64,000 nucleotides of DNA. It comes from Turritopsis dohrnii. Lineage: Eukaryota > Cnidaria > Hydrozoa > Anthoathecata > Oceaniidae. Shown here piece by piece: positions 32,858 through 47,010 of the stretch; the stretch's first letter is position 1; every line of letters starts with the position of its first letter. The stretch spans positions 806,001-870,000 of the forward strand of contig BQMF02000118.1 of the NCBI GenBank assembly GCA_027922465.2, in the 5' to 3' direction. Made by a program: the position numbers and the translations under genes. The notes under the pieces are model-generated. The model was not told the origin of the DNA and searched no databases. It saw only the letters and a program-made list of their open reading frames with translations.

Positions 32858-33048
32858 TCGAAATTTTTATACTATTGTCCTAATATTTAATCATTTTGTT
32901 TTTATATTTAGTTGATGTATTCTGTTTGAATGAAGAAATATTTTGTATAAAACGTCAGTTATCGAGATATTTCCCGAGAGAATTCCCCGTTGGATTTGTG
33001 ACGCAGTGCAATGGTTTCCTCGTGATCAAAAGAACTTTTTTATATATA
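32858..33048. other. Short spacer before Helitron array B
   Basis: No feature; ends with the A that forms the left half of the Helitron target. Confidence 0.4.
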
Positions 33049-35567
33049 TCTTATTATACTAATTCGCGATTGTGCATCCGGTTTTTATTTTAGAGAGTGA
33101 CATATTTGTTTTTTTTTCACGGTCAAATCCTTCTTATTTTTTCCCTTTTTGTCGTAAAACCACGCAGAGACGAGAGACACTTTTTTTGATTTTCCGCGAT
33201 TAGTATATGCTCCTCCGTTTTGTTATTTTTGGTTTGCGCAGTGGAAATCAGCCGAAAAACGTCTTTGGAGGAGTGCGAGCAATGCAATTTCTTCGTTCGA
33301 AATTTGTCAACGATCATTTCGTGAGCAAGAAACTTCGCGAAGAAGACGGGTTTCTTTTTGTATACGAATATTTCAATTGAAATTTGATTGTTTTAGGCAG
33401 CAAATCGACGAAAGAACTGACGAAGAAACACAGGTTTGTATGCACGAAGGTATTGTTATTATTATAAAACGTTTTGCTAAACTTTTACTCTTATTAATAA
33501 AACAACACGGGTAGCAAGTGAGTTAGTTATTTGTTTACAATGAAAAATCATATTTAGATATACAGAAGAAGTGCAGTGAAGTTTTTAAAAGATAAGCTGC
33601 AGAAAGATCGAACGATTAATAAAAGAACAGGCAGCAGCATGTGTGTAAGTAATTAGTTAGCAGGTAGAACACATGCGTAGGTGAGTTTTTGAACAGATGT
33701 TTGTTTTTTTCAGATGAAAACCAAACGAAGAACGAGTGGAAGAAAGTCGTGCTGATTTTACGAATTTCTTTTTATAGTTATCAAATAGTTATGGGAGTGC
33801 AGCAGTACAGAAGTAGTGTAGATGAAGTTGAAGAAAGGATGATGTTTATTTACATTGGTGAAAATGGTTTTACTTTTTTTCGGTGGAAAATTGTTTGGAA
33901 AAGATATAAAGTAATATACGTAAGTACATGAGTCAAACGGATTTAATAAATATAGCGTTAAAAGAGAATAAAAACAGAGTTAAAACGATCAGATCATAAA
34001 GATGCAGGTCCTACACGAGCAGTTACTGATTTGTTTTGGTAACGAACTGTTCCTTATTTTATTTATTTCAAAATGGCTCCACAGTTATGAAGTTACGAAG
34101 AAAGCATTTTTATGTCTTTCACTGTATAAAAATGGTAGTGAAATTGCAGTAGAAAACAAATAGAAAGTGTATGTTTACAATAGGAAAGTATGCTGGAAAG
34201 TTAATCGAGTGTTATTAATTTGTTTACAGGTATGAAATATAGAAAGTAAAAGAGTTTAGAAGTGTTTGATAATGGCTACAGAACATGATCAATTATTGTT
34301 GTTTACTATCATGATGATGTGAATTGGTATTGAAAGGTAAAGTTAAAATAGTATCTATTTAGTTAAAACACAGTTAGTATTAGTGGATAAATAAAGGATA
34401 AGAGGGATGTTTACTGTTGTGTTTTGAATTTTCCAGCGCAGAGGAGGAGCTTTGAACTGGAAATAAAAAATGGCTCCACGAATGTTTTCATATGTTAAAA
34501 ATTTTTCAGCTATACTAATTCTGTCATTACGTTTGTGTTTTTAATTATTATTTTTAAGGTTAATATATTTTCAAAGTTTCTTTTACTTTGTTTTGTTTTT
34601 CTTTAGATTTCGTCATAGCATGATTAGGTTTTTTGTATATGTTTTTTGAATGTTTTCATCTGTTAAGTAGAAATGAAGCACATGATGGGTTATAATGTTG
34701 AGAGGGTTACTTAAGAGAAGAATGGATTATGTAATTTAAATGACTGTGCAATGAAACTATCCTACAACAAATAAGCGTTGTTGGCTGTATTTTTCTTAAG
34801 TTTATATTTTATCGCGTTTATGCATATTTTGTGTTATGGTAATCGTTTACGTACTATGCCTAGGTATATAACTTTGGCTGTATGATTTTATTTGTGACTT
34901 TTTATCTTCTGTGTAAATTTTTGTTCTTAGTTATTGTTTTTAGGATAAATGCGTACTTGAATTTCCTTTTTTTTTTTGTTTTGTTTTTTTTTTATTTTCG
35001 GTATTACAATTGAAATATTATTCTTTTAGGCAATAATAAAAAAAGCACAAAGAAATGAAACTCATGGTTTTAATCATGATGTTGATGGTTTTGGGAAGAA
35101 CTAAATATATCATTTCAAAAATTCATTAATGATTGCAGTCCAGTAGTAACTTTTGAACAAAAGAAAAAGTTGGAAGGTATCATTTTTGTAATATTATTCA
35201 ATGTTTGGTTTTGTATGTCTGGGTTAACGGTTCTGAGTTATATATTGCGTTTTTTTACATTAAAGTTACTTCTCTTCTGCGTATGAATATATATTCTGAG
35301 CCATGTTGCTATTTGTTTCTGTTTTAAATTTTCTGAATGTAAGAAATGAATTAAAAAATTAATGCCTGAAAAGAAACTTTTGCAAGAGTTAAATTCTGCG
35401 ACACAACGCATACTGAACAAGGGTGGCGAGCGACGCCGCCTGGGATGTTTTTGAGTTGCGATTCTATGATTTATTTCTTCATCATGGGGTACGTACACGG
35501 GAATGGTGGATTTGACCTAATGTTTTCGAAGTTAAGTTCGGTAAAAAGTTTTTACCCGGGATATTAG
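33049..35567 (+). mobile_element. Helitron B unit 1, 2.5 kb, with unrelated interior
   Basis: The 5' end (TCTTATTATACTAATTCGCG) and first 200 bases match the other units, and the 3' end is of type B (…GGGATATTAG). The interior (about 33250-35390) is unlike any other unit. It has several GT-AG exon-like pieces (for example 33410-33432, 33570-33643, 33714-33925) but no frame I recognise. At 35400-35445 it contains a piece of the family A 3' end (GGTGGCGAGCGACGCCGCCT) lacking CTAG. Confidence 0.65.
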
Positions 35568-36130
35568 TCTTATTATAATAATCCGCGTTGTGCATACCAC
35601 TTTTATTTTAGAGAGTGATATATTTGTTAAATTTTTACGGACATCGTCCTCTTATGTGCGCGTAAAACCACGTAGAGGCAAGAGACACTTTTTTCACGAT
35701 CATTCCAAAAGCACGTGGCATCATTTGACGTCAGTTTTTTATGATCACGGGGAATCATTGCATTGCATCCCCAATCGAACGCGACGTTTTTGGGGAAATA
35801 TCTCAAGAACCAATAGGGATAACTGACGTTTTTGGGGTCAGCGATACGGGTGATGGGGTGACGCATCATTTGGGCCTAAATTTTATTTGGTACTGCGGAT
35901 ATGACGTCATCGAAATCTTTGATCAGCGATATCTCTCTAACGGTTGATCGTAGCGAAAGGATCCCATACATTTTTTTGATCAGTTTTTCGAGCTCTACAA
36001 CATGGTTACATTTTCCGTTTCCAATTCCCAAATTGAAATTTTCATCACGGGGATCGTTCACGAGAAAGGCGATTTTGACCCATCCTTTTCGAAGTTAAGT
36101 TCGGTAAAAAGTTTTTACCCGGGATACTAG
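35568..36130 (+). mobile_element. Helitron B unit 2 (563 bp)
   Basis: TC start directly after unit 1; CTAG at 36127-36130 behind the GGTAAAAAGTTTTTACC hairpin. Confidence 0.85.
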
Positions 36131-36673
36131 TCTACTTATACTAATCCGCGTAGTGTGTAAAACATTTAACTTAGAGAGTGTTTTGTTTTTGTTCTTTTAA
36201 TGGTCAAAATCTTCTTAATCGTGGTCATATAGCGGCAGTTCGGCCACGCAAGACACATTCACGATTAGTATAATAGCACGTGGCATTTGACGTCAGATGT
36301 TTTTATGATCACGGGGAACCATTGCATTGCATCCCCAATCGAACGCGACGTTTTTGGGGCATATCTCGAGAACCAATAGGGATAACTGACGTTTTTTAGG
36401 GTCCGCGATACGGGTGATGGGGTGACGCAACATTTGGGTCAAAATTTTATTTGGTACTGCGGATATGACGTCATTAAAATCTATAATCGACGATATTTCT
36501 GCAACGGTTGATCGTAGCGAAACGATCCCATACATTTTTTTGCTCAGTTTTTCGAGCTCTACAACATGGGTACACTTTCTATATATGATTCCATGGTTTA
36601 ATTTTTCGTCACCTATTTTCGACACATCCTTCCCGACAATAAAGCCGTAAAAAACTTTTACGCGAGATACTAG
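36131..36673 (+). mobile_element. Helitron B unit 3 (543 bp), variant hairpin
   Basis: Ends CGTAAAAAACTTTTACG-CGAGATACTAG. Both arms of the hairpin are changed together relative to unit 2, so pairing is kept. Confidence 0.85.
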
Positions 36674-37230
36674 TCTTATATATAATAGCGAGTGTGTGTC
36701 ACACTTTTATTTTAGAGAGTGATAAATTTTGTTGAATTTTAAGGTCAAAATCTTCTTAATCGTGGTCATATTTTTCGTTAGGCCATGCGTTTTTTTACGA
36801 TTATTATATAGTAGCAAGTGCCGTGACGTCAGTTTTTTAATCTATCACGGGGAATCATTGCATTGCATCCCTAATCGAACGCGACGTTTTTGGGGAAATA
36901 TATCGAGAACCAATAGGGAAAACTGACGTTTTTTAGGGTCCGCGATACGGGTGATGGGGTGACACAAAATTTGGGCCTAAATTATTTTTGGTATTGCGGC
37001 TATGACGTCATCAAAATCTTTAACCGATGATATCTCTGTAACGGTTGGTCGTAGCGAAACGATCCCATACACTTTTTTGATCAGTTTTTCGAGCTCTACA
37101 ATATAGATACACTTTTGAGCTGCGATTCTATGATTTATTTTTTCGTCACGGGGTATGTACACGGGAATGGTGGATTTGACCTATTGTTTTCGAAGTTAAG
37201 TTTGGTAAAAGTTTTTACCCGGGTTACTAG
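36674..37230 (+). mobile_element. Helitron B unit 4 (557 bp)
   Basis: Nearly identical to unit 5 along its whole length, so these two arose by a recent local copy. Confidence 0.85.
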
Positions 37231-37787
37231 TCTTATATATAATAGCGAGTGTGTGTCACACTTTTATTTTAGAGAGTGATAAATTTTGTTGAATTTTAAG
37301 GTCAAAATCTTCTTAATCGTGGTCATATTTTTCGTTAGGCCATGCGGTTTTTTACGATTATTATATAGTAGCAAGTGCCGTGACGTCAGTTTTTTAATCT
37401 ATCACGGGGAATCATTGCATTGCATCCCTAATCGAACCCGACTGTTTTAGGGAAATATCTCGAGAACCAATAGGGAAAACTGACGTTTTTTAGGGTCCGC
37501 AATACGGGTGATGGGGTGACACAAAATTTGGGCCTAAATTATTTTTGGTATTGCGGCTATGACGTCATCAAAATCTTTAACCGACGATATCTCTGTAACG
37601 GTTGGTCGTAGCGAAACGATCCCATACACTTTTTTGATCAATTTTTCGAGCTCTACAACATAGATACACTTTTGAGCTGCGATTCTATAATTTATTTTTT
37701 CATCACGGGGTATGTACACAGGAATGGTGGATTTGACCTATTGTTTTCGAAGTTAAGTTTGGTAAAAATTTTTATCCGGGTTACTAG
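37231..37787 (+). mobile_element. Helitron B unit 5 (557 bp)
   Basis: Same length as unit 4 with scattered substitutions; terminal hairpin GGTAAAAATTTTTATCC, slightly weakened. Confidence 0.85.
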
Positions 37788-38435
37788 TTATACTAATTCG
37801 CAATTGTGTGTCACACTTTTATTTTAGAGAGTGACATATTTGTTTAATTTTTACGGTCATCGTCCTCTTATGTGCGCGTAAAACCACGTAGAGCGAGAGA
37901 CACTTTTTTCACGATCATTCCAAAAGCACGTGGCATCATTTGACGTCAGTTTTTTATGATCACGGGGAATCATTGCATTGCATCCCCAATCGAACGCGAC
38001 GTTTTTGGGGAAATATCTCGAGAACCAATAGAGATAACTGACGTTTTTTAGGGTCAGCGATACGGGCGATGGGGTGACGCATCATATGGGCCTAAATTCT
38101 ATTTGGTACTGCGGATATGACGTCATCGAAATCTTTGATCAGCGATATCTCTGGAACGGTTGGTCGTAGCGAAACGATCCCATACATTTTTTTGATCAGT
38201 TTTTCAAGCTCTACAACATGGGCACATTTTCCAGTCCCGATTCCGTAATTGAAATTTTCGTCACGGGGTACGTACACGGGAATGCAGGATTTTTTTGCTC
38301 TACAACATGGGTATACTTTTTAGTTGCGATTCTGTGATTAATTTTTTCGTCACGGGGTACGTACACGGGAATGGCCGATTTGACCTAATGTTTTCGAAGT
38401 TAAGTTCGGTAAAAAGTTTTTACCCGGGATACTAG
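37788..38435 (+). mobile_element. Helitron B unit 6 (648 bp), last of the array
   Basis: The body resembles unit 2. The 3' part is duplicated internally (two CACGGGGTACGTACACGGGA blocks at about 38262 and 38351), which explains the extra length. Followed by T38436. Confidence 0.8.
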
Positions 38436-38582
38436 TATATATATATATATAATAAATAAAGTAACAAACATATAGGACAAAAGGCTTGAACACCTCCAAA
38501 GCACCCGAAGGTGAGATCGCCAGGTATTCAGCCTAAGAAGTAACACAGAATAAATGACATATAAAAGGATGGAGTTCGATCT
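38436..38582. other. 3' end region of the non-LTR element
   Basis: Contains the probable 3' UTR of the retrotransposon on the minus strand, next to a short TA repeat at 38436-38451. Confidence 0.4.
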
Positions 38583-41500
38583 CTAAAAAACAGTATCACT
38601 GAAAAGTGATTGACTGAAACGCTCAGTCCCCTTGATATATTTAACTGTCAAACTAAGAATCTGTCGGTTAGTCATCTCATCAAACATTGGATTTCCATAT
38701 AAAAGAATTCTGACTATAGCGTTTCCACAAAAACGCAAGATAGGGATGTTCGCCTTTTGCAGGTTTTTTAATAAAATGCTCCTTAAATTTGAAAAGTTCG
38801 AGCAGTGAAGAAGGTAGTGCTTCGTTGTTTCCTCTACATTAGTCCGACATGAGCATATCGGATCAAGTGTATCTTGGAAGTTATGCCTAAATTTATGTGC
38901 TTTCAGGTGACTAAAGTCTACTCTTAGGCGGGTAATGAAAGTCACACCCGTTATGTCATTCAGCCCATAAACTGAGTTCTGTAATGGTTTGCGACCTTTT
39001 AAAATTTCTCTTTTGAAATATAATAGATTTGGAAGATTCCTCAAACCAGCGTCAAGCTTATTCCATTCAGTGATGCAATACGGGAAAAAAGAATTTCGGA
39101 AACAATCAACTCTCCCAAACATAGGGGGTATGGCGTAAATAGCTCTAAAGGAGTAGTGTGGGGCATCATTCCGACGCACTATATCTTGCAAGTATTGGGG
39201 TGATGCGCCATTTACAATTTTGTAAAACATGCACATCCTTCTACAATACCTTCGATCCGACAAAGTTTCAAGTCCAAGCTGAAGATAAAGTTTTTCGCGG
39301 GAAGTTCCAGAGAAGCATCCAGATATCGCCAAAGCAGCACTATATTGAATGGATTCCAGACGTTGAGTAAAGGAATCATTTCCAGGCTTGTCGTAAATAA
39401 TATCCCCATAATCGAGATTAGGCCTTATATAAGATTTATATATTGTCAAAAGTGTATCCCTAAGAAGAGCACTTCGCAACCTCTTTAACATCCCGATACC
39501 GGTATTGACTTTGGAGATCTTCTCATTCAAATGATGACGGAAGTTTAACTTACAGTCTAAATGTAAGCCAAGATGTAACTGGACATTTTGACGCATAACA
39601 GGTATGCCATTGAAATATATGTCATGAGGGTCAGAAATATTCAATCTTCTCGAGAATAACACTTCAACGCCTTGTTTAGAAATATCCGAATTAAAAGACA
39701 TTTTCCATTGCCTAGCCCATTCATTCACTTGACTAAGATCAGCATTTAACTCACTAGCCGTAAGAAACGGATTAATTACCAAGGAAAAAAGGGAAGTGTC
39801 ATCAGCAAAGATATCGACTGTCGATTTCATATTGTCGGGAAGGTCATTTATGTAGACTAAGAAAAAAAGTGGACCAAGAATTGAACCTTGGGGAACGCCA
39901 GCTAAGATTTTTTGCCATTCAGATTCCTTACCATTCAAGACAACCCTTTGAAATCTATCTGATAGAAAGTCTGTCAATAAATTCAAAAGTTTGCCAGTGA
40001 TACCGTAAGTTTTGAGTTTAAAGACTAGGCCCTCGTGCCAAACTCTGTCGAAAGCTTGAGATATGTCTAGAAAAACCCCACGAGTGTCCAACGGTGGATT
40101 AGCATTAAACCCTTGGTAAATGTTATGCGTGATGGAAAGTAACTGGGATATACAGGAATCATTCTTGCGAAAGCCAGATTGACTAGGAGTAAAAAGGCTG
40201 TGCTGCTCAAAATAGCCATAAATCTCGTCGTAAATGCACTTTTCAAAAATTTTACCTAAGATCGGTAGTAGAGACACTGGTCTATAATTCTTGACAGATG
40301 ATTTATCCCCCTGTGACACGGCGTGAGATTACCTCTTTTCCAATAACCAGGATATATCCCATTATCTTGTGAGGAATTAAATATGTCAATTAGTGGCTTC
40401 ACTATCGAGTTATCACAGATCTTGACTATTCGAACAGATATCTGATCCCAGCCATGGGATTTATTTACGTCAAGTGATCTGATAATTTTGAGCACTTTGT
40501 CTGGTTCAAAGGATATATCATCCAAACGATGATCGGTTAGAAAAAAAGGCTCACGCAAACTACTATCCGTTAGCACTGGGGTGCACTGATTAGCGTAGAA
40601 AGTGTTGAAGATGTTTGCCTTTTCAAGAGGATCGGTTATAACTCTGTTTTGATGGTGAATTGGAGGAATTTGAGGCAATTTGCGCTTGTTTAAGAACCGA
40701 TGTATTATAGACCAGTATTTCTTCGGACCAATGTTAGGGTCATTGAGGGATTTGCCAAGGTTTGCATAGTAAATATCCATGACCTGTTTAATTGCTACTT
40801 TACAGCGAGATTTGATTGCACGCAGCTGTTCGAAGTCAGACATTTTGCGTCCATGTTTAACATAACGTCGGTATATCTTAGCTTTCTCAAGAATCATCCC
40901 CTAAATCTCGGTTGTCATCCAAGGCGCATCCTTATCCCTAATCGTTATGATTTTATTAGGGACGAAGTTACTGAAAACATTACGGACACAATCTGATAGG
41001 AATTCGACCTGTTCACTGGTATTGAGATGTAAAAAGGCTCTCTCCCAATTAATGGTATCAAACGCATTCTGAATGGCAGTTTTATTAGCTTCTGCAAAAT
41101 CCCAGATACGTCTATGGTAGGTCGGCGGAAAAGAACTGATGTCACCTGAGCTGCTAATACAGTGGAATCTCTATAAAGCGGACACCATTCGTTCCTGAAA
41201 AAAGTGTCCGCTTTACAGTAGTGTCCGCTTTATAGAAAGTTCCAATAAAACTTCTAAAATCTATTTTTGGACAAATTTATGGACACTTAGTAGTAGAAAA
41301 GTTAGCCATGCATTGGTACATAAGAACAACACTACTGCATAAAAGAGGGTTTTGGAACAGCCTCTCCCCTAGGGTTTCTTGGCTTCTTCTTCTTAAGAGA
41401 ACTTGGGGATGAGGTTGGGAATACAACGTAAGGTTCAACAGACAATGAGTGGACACATCTTTTTGGAAAAAAACAAAAATCCTCCCGTTTACAAAAGAAA

Positions 41501-42135
41501 GTCCTTAATGGATTGTTGCTTTTTGTTTTTCAAGTGCAGTTCTTCTATACTCTTAGAAATTCGGTCTAGAGTTGCTAAGATTTGACTATCTAGCGCAGGA
41601 AATTCCCGCAAAGTACACGGCAGCAGGCCCAGAAAATGCAGGGCATTGGGTGGAGAAGAGTGTCGAGAAGTGTGCTGATGCGCTCTCAAACAAAATAGAT
41701 AAATTCTTGAAATAAATAAAATAAATAAAAGTGACTATTCTGTGTTATTTTGGCCCTGTCCGCTTTAGAGAGAGTATTTTCAAGGCAAAATGCCATTTCG
41801 TTCCTGAAAAACCCGTCAGGTTTACGGAATGTCCGCTTTATATTTGTCCGCTTTATAGGGATTTCCTTATGAGAGTTTGACCGGGAATACATCCGTTCCT
41901 GGGTTTACTGTCCGTCTTATGGAGATGTCCGCCTTATGGTGTGTCCGTCTTATAGAGATTCCAATGCATACTCATTGTGATGATCTGATCTCCGCGTGGT
42001 TTTACGCACTCTTGTGAAGAACTTGACCATAAATTTGAAATTTAAAAGAAAGTATGCACACCCGCCGCTTGCTATTATAAGATGTGTTTTATCGTTTTGC
42101 ACCGTTTTACTGCATTTAAACATTACTGTTGACAA
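38583..42135 (-). pseudogene. Non-LTR retrotransposon ORF2 (endonuclease/reverse transcriptase), broken and split by a MITE
   Basis: Read on the minus strand. At 42135-41968 a frame ends with TTRRSDHHN, resembling the SDH end of an APE-type endonuclease. Then the MITE at 41160-41966. The frame resumes at 41158 with SSGDISSFPPTYHRR and YLSDCVRNVFSNF-like sequence to a TAG at about 40898. It continues KAKIYRRYVKHGRKM… to 40256, slips frame in a G5 run near 40310, and goes on as NYRPVSLLPILGKIFEK, SQSGFRKNDSC, FLDISQAFDRVWHEGL, AGVPQGSILGPLFF and IFADDTSLF (RT catalytic Asp residues present), with a C-terminal thumb and a Cys/His tail (CSCRTN…HYLLHC) to 38583. The style is Jockey/CR1/L2-like. 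The RT core itself is long and intact (578 codons). Confidence 0.85.
41160..41966. mobile_element. pogo/Tigger-type MITE, about 807 bp, inserted in the retrotransposon
   Basis: Left end CAGTGGAATCTCTATAAAGC, right end the imperfect complement (…TTATAGAGATTCCAATG). GTCCGCTTTATAG/GTCCGCTTTA motifs repeat near both ends. TA precedes the left end; the right duplication is eroded. No coding potential. Confidence 0.75.
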
Positions 42136-42179
42136 CTATAGAAGAGTAGAAGAGTTAATTCAAACAATGTAAAGTTGCA

Positions 42180-43880
42180 GCTTCCAGAGCTGGTTGCGGA
42201 GAAAAAAGAGGAGTATGACGCTAAAGTGACCCTGAATGAGGGGGAAAACACGATACGAAAATAAAAGAAAGAAGATGTTGCCATCAAACCTTCTGAAGAA
42301 TACTTAGCAACAGCAGTTCGAGAGTTTTATTCTGACCTAGCAAAACTAAAAAATGGTGATCCCAACTTTTCCAAAGCAGTCAAACTTGGAACTGAGTTCT
42401 ACAATGAAAGAGATTCATTAGATGTACACGAGCTAAAAAAGGGTAGTTGATGGAAGCAAGAGTCCGCTTGCCAAGACTTTTATTTAAGCCGTAAGTTATC
42501 GCAGTATATATGAAGAGTGGTTGCTTGAAGATTTAGTTGAGAGCCTCCAAAACAATTTAAGAAATGTCTAGAGTATTCGACGCTGTTTTATTGAGAAATA
42601 TGAAGCAGACCCACCGCACACAACCAAAATGATAATCTTATTGGCTATGATGGCAGGGAGTACGGTCATGTTCCGTCTTGTGATCAGACTTGTTTCTTTT
42701 ATTTCTTGCTAAAATGCCGTCCTTCGCATCTTCAAATTCTTCATGTTATTTGTGTTATGGAGAAGAAGCGGCAGATTTTACATTTACTTATACTTACGAG
42801 TCGTTGCATGTCTATCAGGATGGAAACATTACTACTATCCAAAATGAAAGTAGTCCTACAGATTTTACTTTTACTCAGTGACAACATTGAACAATATCAG
42901 GACCAGGAGTTTACGAGGTAAAAAACTGTACTGAGTATGTTACTGCTCTTAGAGGTTTAAAACATCTTTCACCTGAGTGTATGTGGTTTATGGGTAAATT
43001 TGTCGAACATCATGCAAGCTTTGTCAGTTCATCGAAAGATCAACATTTTCTCACAGTGAAACCCGCATAGTTGACGAAACAGAGGCTTTGTATGAAATTT
43101 ATAGATTTAAATTTATGAGTAGACCTTGAAAGAAAAGATGAGGAGGTGGTGAAGAAATTTATATTCCAAACCGTCTAAAAAGGGTTGGGCGATAGGATCT
43201 TGAAGGTGAAAAATCTTGAAAAAGATTTTGACGACATTTGTGAAGATTTTCTTGAAATAATTCAATCTAGAGGCGCTTGAGGTTTTCAGCTTCGAGATCC
43301 TATCACATATATTAAAGAAGAATTTATTGATCAGGCGTACCTGATTGTTTCAAGAAAATCGACAACTTTCATGAAATTATCAATTTCACTAACGAATTGG
43401 TGAACGATGGAAAAATTGCAATCTTCAACGTATTAATTTGTAGAAAAAACAAGAAACGACCACGTATAGAAAGAAAACGAACAATGACATATACTTGTAT
43501 TAGGAATCGTTTGCTCCAAAAGTTTGTAAAAGAGGCACAGCACGAACACTTATCCTGAGAGGTTTCAATATCATGAAGCAGAATTGAAACACATAAAGTG
43601 TACACTGACAACCATCAATGGATACCCTCAAATATTCAAGAATTAACGGTATAATCGACAACATTTTTCAAACACATGGTAATAAAGGTAATCATGAACA
43701 AAACGAAGAACAGCTAAACCTACAAACAAAAACGGAAATGCTCGTCTTCTCATATCAAGGCAAGAAGGAGAGTCTGTTATAGCATCAATGAAACGTACCT
43801 TAGAAACAATTGTACCAACAGAAATGAAACGATGGCCGTGAGGTGTTACAGTCCTTGATTCTTATCCTAAAAACCTTAAA
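42180..43880 (+). pseudogene. Decayed Penelope-like retroelement
   Basis: No long frame survives, but pieces in changing frames match the C-terminal RT region of Penelope-like elements: INFTNELVNDGKIAIFNVLI (about 43380-43440; family pattern FT-E-E-G-x-hhFLDVLhxR), AELKHIKCTLTTINGYPQIF (about 43565-43640; family pattern L-HI-x-AL-NGYP) and FSYQGKKESVIASMKRTLET (about 43750-43810, across a frame change). An upstream piece, TAVREFYSDLAKLKNG (about 42310-42360), is not assigned. No GIY-YIG nuclease was seen after it. Confidence 0.5.
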
Positions 43881-44182
43881 AGCGCCCACCCTAAAAGTCG
43901 AAATTTTAAATAAGCACCTCTGAATATATCTCTGAAGGTTGATCTATCTCTGAATTTAAATACTCAATTCAACTATAAAGAAAAGTATTAGCAGAAAAAG
44001 TAGTACACTCCTACACAAAGTAAGATCTTCGATTAACGTCAAAACAGCGTAAACCATCTATCAAGCAATGATTATGCAACTACTATGGAACTGTGCAATC
44101 AAATAACAATATAGAACTCTTCGTTTAGGTGCTTTCCACCGTAGCCTATCAATTTCCCCAAAGTTGCAAAACTTTTATGAAT

Positions 44183-46399
<2,217 letters not shown>

Positions 46400-47010
46400 T
46401 TTTAATTCACGAAATGACTGTGTTGGATCTGAAATCATTAGTGACCTCCTTTCTTTTAGATCAATACTAATGCTCCTTGATTTTCTACTCTAAAGCGGAT
46501 AAATGCTGTGCCCTTTTTTTTCTTTTTTTCTGTTATTTTATTTTATTATCTTTATGTTTGACATTATTATTATAGTTATGTTCTATATTAGGTGGCCCTC
46601 ACCTCCGTTTAGTTTTGACTATTGTGAGGATCTCCTAGCCATACTGTATTTTTTATTGTTGCCTGTGAGAGCTTTATGAGTTTCAATACACCAAACTAAG
46701 CAAAAACATTATTTATAGAAATGTGATAATATCTACACATTCACGTTCCCTTGGGAACGCACGTGGTTATATGCGACCAGCCATGGCTGTGATTTTTGAT
46801 CATGTAAATTCCAGGCTTAAAATGTCCATACGAACGCTTTGCATCTCACACACCAGGGTGAAACGTGTATTCAATACAGTTTGAAAGAGCGAAGTTTCAG
46901 TTGAGTTACTTACATTCATGTTTTCCTTTAGAAAGATGCGGAAAGAATTGCGTTAACTGAAAGACAAAAAGCTACTAAGATTATGAATATTGTAACTAAA
47001 GCAAATATAA
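46400..47010. other. Intergenic, no gene seen
   Basis: No supported feature. Confidence 0.4.

Larger units (their letters stand above)
33049..38435 (+). mobile_element. Head-to-tail array of six non-autonomous Helitrons (family B)
   Basis: Units abut at 35567|35568, 36130|36131, 36673|36674, 37230|37231 and 37787|37788. Most begin TC-T-(ta)n-AATNCGCG… (the last begins TTATACTAATTCGC) with CACTTTTATTTTAGAGAGTG soon after. They end in the hairpin GGTAAAAAGTTTTTACC, CGGGATACTAG. Outer flanks are A (33048) and T (38436). Units 2-6 share the body of family A (CCAATAGGGATAACTGACGT, GATGGGGTGACGC, TGACGTCATC, TTTTTCGAGCTCTACAACAT). No Rep/helicase coding. Confidence 0.85.

Noticed and set aside
36293..38277. 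61-110 codon minus-strand frames in the Helitron B array (for example at 37162 and 37719)
   Set aside because: The same frame recurs in each unit because the units are copies; it has in-unit stops in others and no recognisable domain.
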